5,964 nucleotides of DNA from an uncultured Eubacteriales bacterium (GTDB lineage Bacteria > Bacillota > Clostridia > Lachnospirales > Anaerotignaceae): contig URLB01000116.1 in NCBI GenBank assembly GCA_900548595.1, positions 1-5,964 on the forward strand. The letters are read 5' to 3'. This document shows positions 4,055 through 5,964 of this stretch, in pieces (the stretch's first letter is position 1; each line of letters opens with the position of its first letter). The position numbers and the translations under genes were made by a program. The notes under the pieces were generated by a model that saw nothing but the letters and a program-made list of their open reading frames with translations, was not told where the DNA came from and searched no databases.

Positions 4055-5221
4055 TTATTCCGTACCTATAAGCTTTTCTGCCATAAAGGCAAGCATAAGC
4101 TCCAGTTTATCCTTCTGGGTTAATTCACAGCCTAATATTTCCTTTATTTTTTTTATTTTATAATTAACGGTATTTCTGTGAACATAGGTTATTCTGGCAA
4201 CCTCGGCAATACTGGAATCGTTCTCAAGATAGAGTCTCAGCGTACCGAGATAATCCGTTTTATTTTTTCTGTCATACTCTGCCAGTTTTCCGAGATACTC
4301 ATTGCAATACTCTGCCAGATTGCGTTTGTTTTCCACAGACATAAGCAGTTTATACACACCTGTTTGGGAATAACTCATAAAATCCGAATTATTGCTTTTA
4401 ACCAATTTCAAAACCGACGTCGTCTTTTTATATGCAGATGAAAGTTCCCTACTGTCTTTTACTTTAGGTCCTACTCCGATATAAACGTCTGCGGTCGAAA
4501 AAACTTCGTTTAACATATCCGCCTGTTTTTTCATTTCAGCTTCAAAAACAATATTATCTATACCCTGGCATACGACTACCGTAAACCTGTCTATCATAAA
4601 AACCGAATGTTTTAAGCTGTAATTATTAAGCCTTCTGACTATATTATATTTTACCGTACGCTCTAAATCATCTTTATTTCCGCTTTCATTATCGGAAATA
4701 TATACAGCCGCAATACAATAGTCCTCTCCGTCGGCAAAGCCTTTTTTATTAAGCTCCGGTTTATAATTTTCCCCGTTTTCGGGATTGGTTATCGCATAGA
4801 TAAATATATCCGCCATAGTCCTGCTTTTTTTCTCATCGGCTACTATGTGATGGCAAAACTCGTATGTTATATCGACTATTCTCGTTTCCCAAGGTATTGT
4901 ATACAGAGGAAGGTCAACCGAATCACAATATTCTATCAATACCTCCGGAACTTTATCCACATACGGACCTAGATTTATAACAAATCCGCTGGCGCCGTAT
5001 TCATGCAGTTTTTCCGCAAAATTTATAAGGCGACCGGTATCATGGTTTTCCATTCCCGTTGTAAAGACCAGTTCATAACCTCTCAGAAATCTGGGAACCT
5101 CTCCGCCTTCTATATAATGTGCCCAACGCACCATATTGTCCGTACCGTTTTTACCCGCTATCAGGGTCATTCCGTAATCTTTTTCGGCACTGAAGCACAG
5201 TTCCGCCAATGTAAGCGCCAT
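4055..5221 (-). CDS. PucR/CdaR-family transcriptional regulator
   Basis: The protein has 388 residues from ATG 5221. The N-terminal PucR-type domain (about 5-125) includes LTLAELCFSAEKDYGMTLIAG, ELVFTTGM and the DLPLYTIPWE segment typical of the family. A variable middle region (about 150-290) follows. The C-terminal HTH_30 domain reads LGTLRLYLENDSSIAEVA, then VHRNTVNYKIKKIKEILG. Such proteins activate purine catabolism (Bacillus PucR), sugar-diacid use (CdaR) or amino-acid use; this target is not indicated by neighbours. The start is chosen by GGGGAAG before ATG 5221. The frame stays open upstream to 5278, but that extension runs through the rnpB terminator. Only about 20 nt separate that terminator from the start, so its promoter is unclear. 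Confidence 0.88.
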   Translation of the reverse strand: MALTLAELCFSAEKDYGMTLIAGKNGTDNMVRWAHYIEGGEVPRFLRGYELVFTTGMENHDTGRLINFAEKLHEYGASGFVINLGPYVDKVPEVLIEYCDSVDLPLYTIPWETRIVDITYEFCHHIVADEKKSRTMADIFIYAITNPENGENYKPELNKKGFADGEDYCIAAVYISDNESGNKDDLERTVKYNIVRRLNNYSLKHSVFMIDRFTVVVCQGIDNIVFEAEMKKQADMLNEVFSTADVYIGVGPKVKDSRELSSAYKKTTSVLKLVKSNNSDFMSYSQTGVYKLLMSVENKRNLAEYCNEYLGKLAEYDRKNKTDYLGTLRLYLENDSSIAEVARITYVHRNTVNYKIKKIKEILGCELTQKDKLELMLAFMAEKLIGTE

Positions 5222-5242
5222 ATAATTCACTTCCCCGAACAT

Positions 5243-5276
5243 AAAAAAAGGCTGAAGGAACAAATTCCTCTCAACC
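5243..5276 (-). terminator. rnpB terminator
   Basis: On the minus strand GGTTGA-g-AGGAA (5276-5265) pairs with TTCCTTCAGCC (5260-5250), making 11 pairs with one bulged G and one G-T pair. The loop is TTTG, and seven T follow (5249-5243). It lies just after the 3' end of RNase P RNA and just before the PucR-type start codon. Confidence 0.85.
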
Positions 5277-5289
5277 AAATCATTAATTA

Positions 5290-5640
5290 TGTGAGCAAGT
5301 CTATAAGCCGGGTTCTGTCTTAAACAGTCATCTATCTTGGTACGCCGTTACCGGCGTCATCATGCGGCCGCGTCAAAACGGGACGGGCAATCCCATAGTT
5401 TTTCTCGGGCCTTGCTTCAGGTGGGGTTTACAGAGCCTGTTGTGTTGCCACAACAGCGGTAAGCTCTTACCTTACCTTTCCACCCTTACCTGCAAAAACA
5501 GGCGGTTTATTTCTGTTGCACTATCCCTGGAGTCGCCTCCGCCGGACGTTATCCGGCATCCTGCCCTGCGAAGCCCGGACTTTCCTCACCTGGCCCCTTT
5601 CAGTCCTGCCAGCCGCGATTACATATCTTACTTTGTCAAA
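5290..5640 (-). ncRNA. rnpB: RNase P RNA, bacterial type A
   Basis: This is the catalytic RNA that, with RnpA protein, removes 5' leaders from pre-tRNA. Conserved blocks in order on the minus strand are GAGGAAAGTCCGGGCT near 5586-5571, GTGCAACAGAAATAAACCGCC near 5522-5502, GGTAAGGTAAGAGCTTACCG near 5476-5457, CTGTAAACCCCACCTGAAGC near 5434-5415, AGATAGATGACTG near 5336-5324, and ACAGAACCCGGCTTATAG near 5318-5301. The P5 helix (GCTTC with GAAGC) and local hairpins (for example CTGTTGTGGCAACACAACAG) form well. The layout is type A, unlike the type B of Bacillus, and fits Clostridia. The ends are approximate, placed at the outer P1 helix, whose pairing is imperfect. Confidence 0.95.
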
Positions 5641-5663
5641 AACGGAACATCAGACAGTTAATA

Positions 5664-5692
5664 ATCATATCACAAACTTTCTCTGTTGTCCA
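5664..5692 (-). promoter_or_regulatory. rnpB promoter
   Basis: On the minus strand TGGACA (5692-5687; 5 of 6), a 17-bp spacer and TATGAT (5669-5664; 5 of 6) predict a start near 5657. That is about 20 nt before the P1 helix, so the primary transcript would have a short 5' extension. It lies in the gap after the upstream nucleoside-kinase gene. Confidence 0.7.
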
Positions 5693-5725
5693 TCCCCCAA
5701 ATCACAGATCCCGCAAAGCAGCCTC

Positions 5726-5964
5726 TCATACATCAAAGCAGCTTCCCCCCACAAACTCCCGCAGAATCGAATTCTTGGGAATATCCTCAATCGGCACTCC
5801 GACAAAATAATCCAAAAACTTCAGCAGCCGCTTTGCCTCCTGGTATTCCGGCTCTCCCTCCTCAATCTGGAACAAAAGCGGCTCCGCATACAGCTTCAGC
5901 ACCGAAAGCTCATACACCAGCGCTGAATTGAACATCACATCCGCCTTCTCCTGATTCGGGAAAA
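5726..5964 (-). CDS. Nucleoside (uridine) kinase family protein, C-terminal end, cut by the right window edge
   Basis: Seventy-eight residues are visible, beginning FPNQEKADVMFNSALVYEL and ending REFVGGSCFDV with TGA at 5728-5726. The N-terminus lies beyond the right edge. This tail resembles, from memory, the end of the long uridine-kinase-like nucleoside kinases of Lachnospiraceae, which have an N-terminal TGS-like part and a P-loop kinase core; neither is visible here, so function rests on tail similarity. Codon use differs from the rest of the window: GAG 9 to GAA 1, AAG 5 to AAA 0, all four Ile as ATT, and G+C near 50%. It lies upstream of rnpB on the same strand, which has its own promoter. 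No terminator is evident in the short gap. Confidence 0.7.
   Translation of the reverse strand, partial: FPNQEKADVMFNSALVYELSVLKLYAEPLLFQIEEGEPEYQEAKRLLKFLDYFVGVPIEDIPKNSILREFVGGSCFDV

Noticed and set aside
5657..5674. Possible third Crp/Fnr site at the rnpB promoter (TTTGTGATATGATTAT)
   Set aside because: Only one arm (GTGA) matches; the other reads TTAT instead of TCAC, so it is a half-site at best.
5362..5931. Plus-strand open frames in 5362-5931
   Set aside because: They are antisense to RNase P RNA and to the nucleoside-kinase tail. Composition reflects those sequences and no start signals are present.
1..5964. CRISPR arrays, insertion sequences, prophage genes, tRNA genes
   Set aside because: No regularly spaced repeats, transposase or integrase motifs, terminal repeat pairs, or tRNA-like cloverleaf with a TTCGANTC-type arm were found on either strand.

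Overview
The window is most likely from a low-to-moderate GC Firmicute of class Clostridia, probably a Lachnospiraceae-like anaerobe. The evidence is strong AGGAGG-type ribosome sites, sigma-A type promoters, a CIRCE heat-shock operator, an XRE-cupin/PotA polyamine locus, a type A (not Bacillus-type B) RNase P RNA, and a nucleoside-kinase tail of the kind I associate with Lachnospiraceae. These assignments come from reading the sequence; no database was searched.

Layout, left to right. (1) 1-950, minus strand: the start of a polyamine-type ABC transporter ATPase (potA, cut by the window edge), translationally coupled to an upstream XRE-cupin regulator. That regulator has its own promoter and two tandem 19-bp operator-like dyads. 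(2) 980-1561, plus strand: thioredoxin trxA with a promoter whose -35 region is replaced by a Crp/Fnr-type dyad, then a C-rich tail and a bidirectional terminator. (3) 1562-2190, minus strand: a small heat-shock protein (Hsp20) with a long leader, a canonical promoter and a CIRCE operator over the -35. (4) 2236-3993: a Crp/Fnr-family regulator (minus) divergent from thioredoxin reductase trxB (plus), with a second copy of the same dyad in the shared intergenic region. (5) 4019-5221: a 34-bp perfect palindromic terminator, then a PucR/CdaR-type regulator on the minus strand. (6) 5243-5692, minus strand: RNase P RNA (rnpB) with promoter and terminator. (7) 5726-5964, minus strand: the C-terminal end of a nucleoside kinase, cut by the right edge.

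How the genes may work together. The centre reads as a thiol-redox and protein-quality module: thioredoxin, thioredoxin reductase, a small chaperone and a cysteine-containing Crp/Fnr regulator. The most interesting observation is a nearly identical 16-bp site, TGTGA-N5-TCACTG, upstream of both trxA and trxB. In each case the dyad centre lies 29 bp before a -10 hexamer, the geometry of class II activation at about -41. The recognition helix of the regulator carries the R-E-x3-R pattern that in E. coli CRP reads TGTGA. I infer a local regulon in which this regulator activates both halves of the thioredoxin system and may control itself.

The right end differs from the rest. The kinase fragment uses GAG/AAG/ATT almost exclusively, while trxB uses mostly GAA/AAA with frequent ATA, and the rnpB helices that tie its two ends together pair imperfectly. 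This could be ordinary variation, transfer, or an assembly join in or near rnpB. No stretch over 300 bases lacks an assigned gene or RNA.
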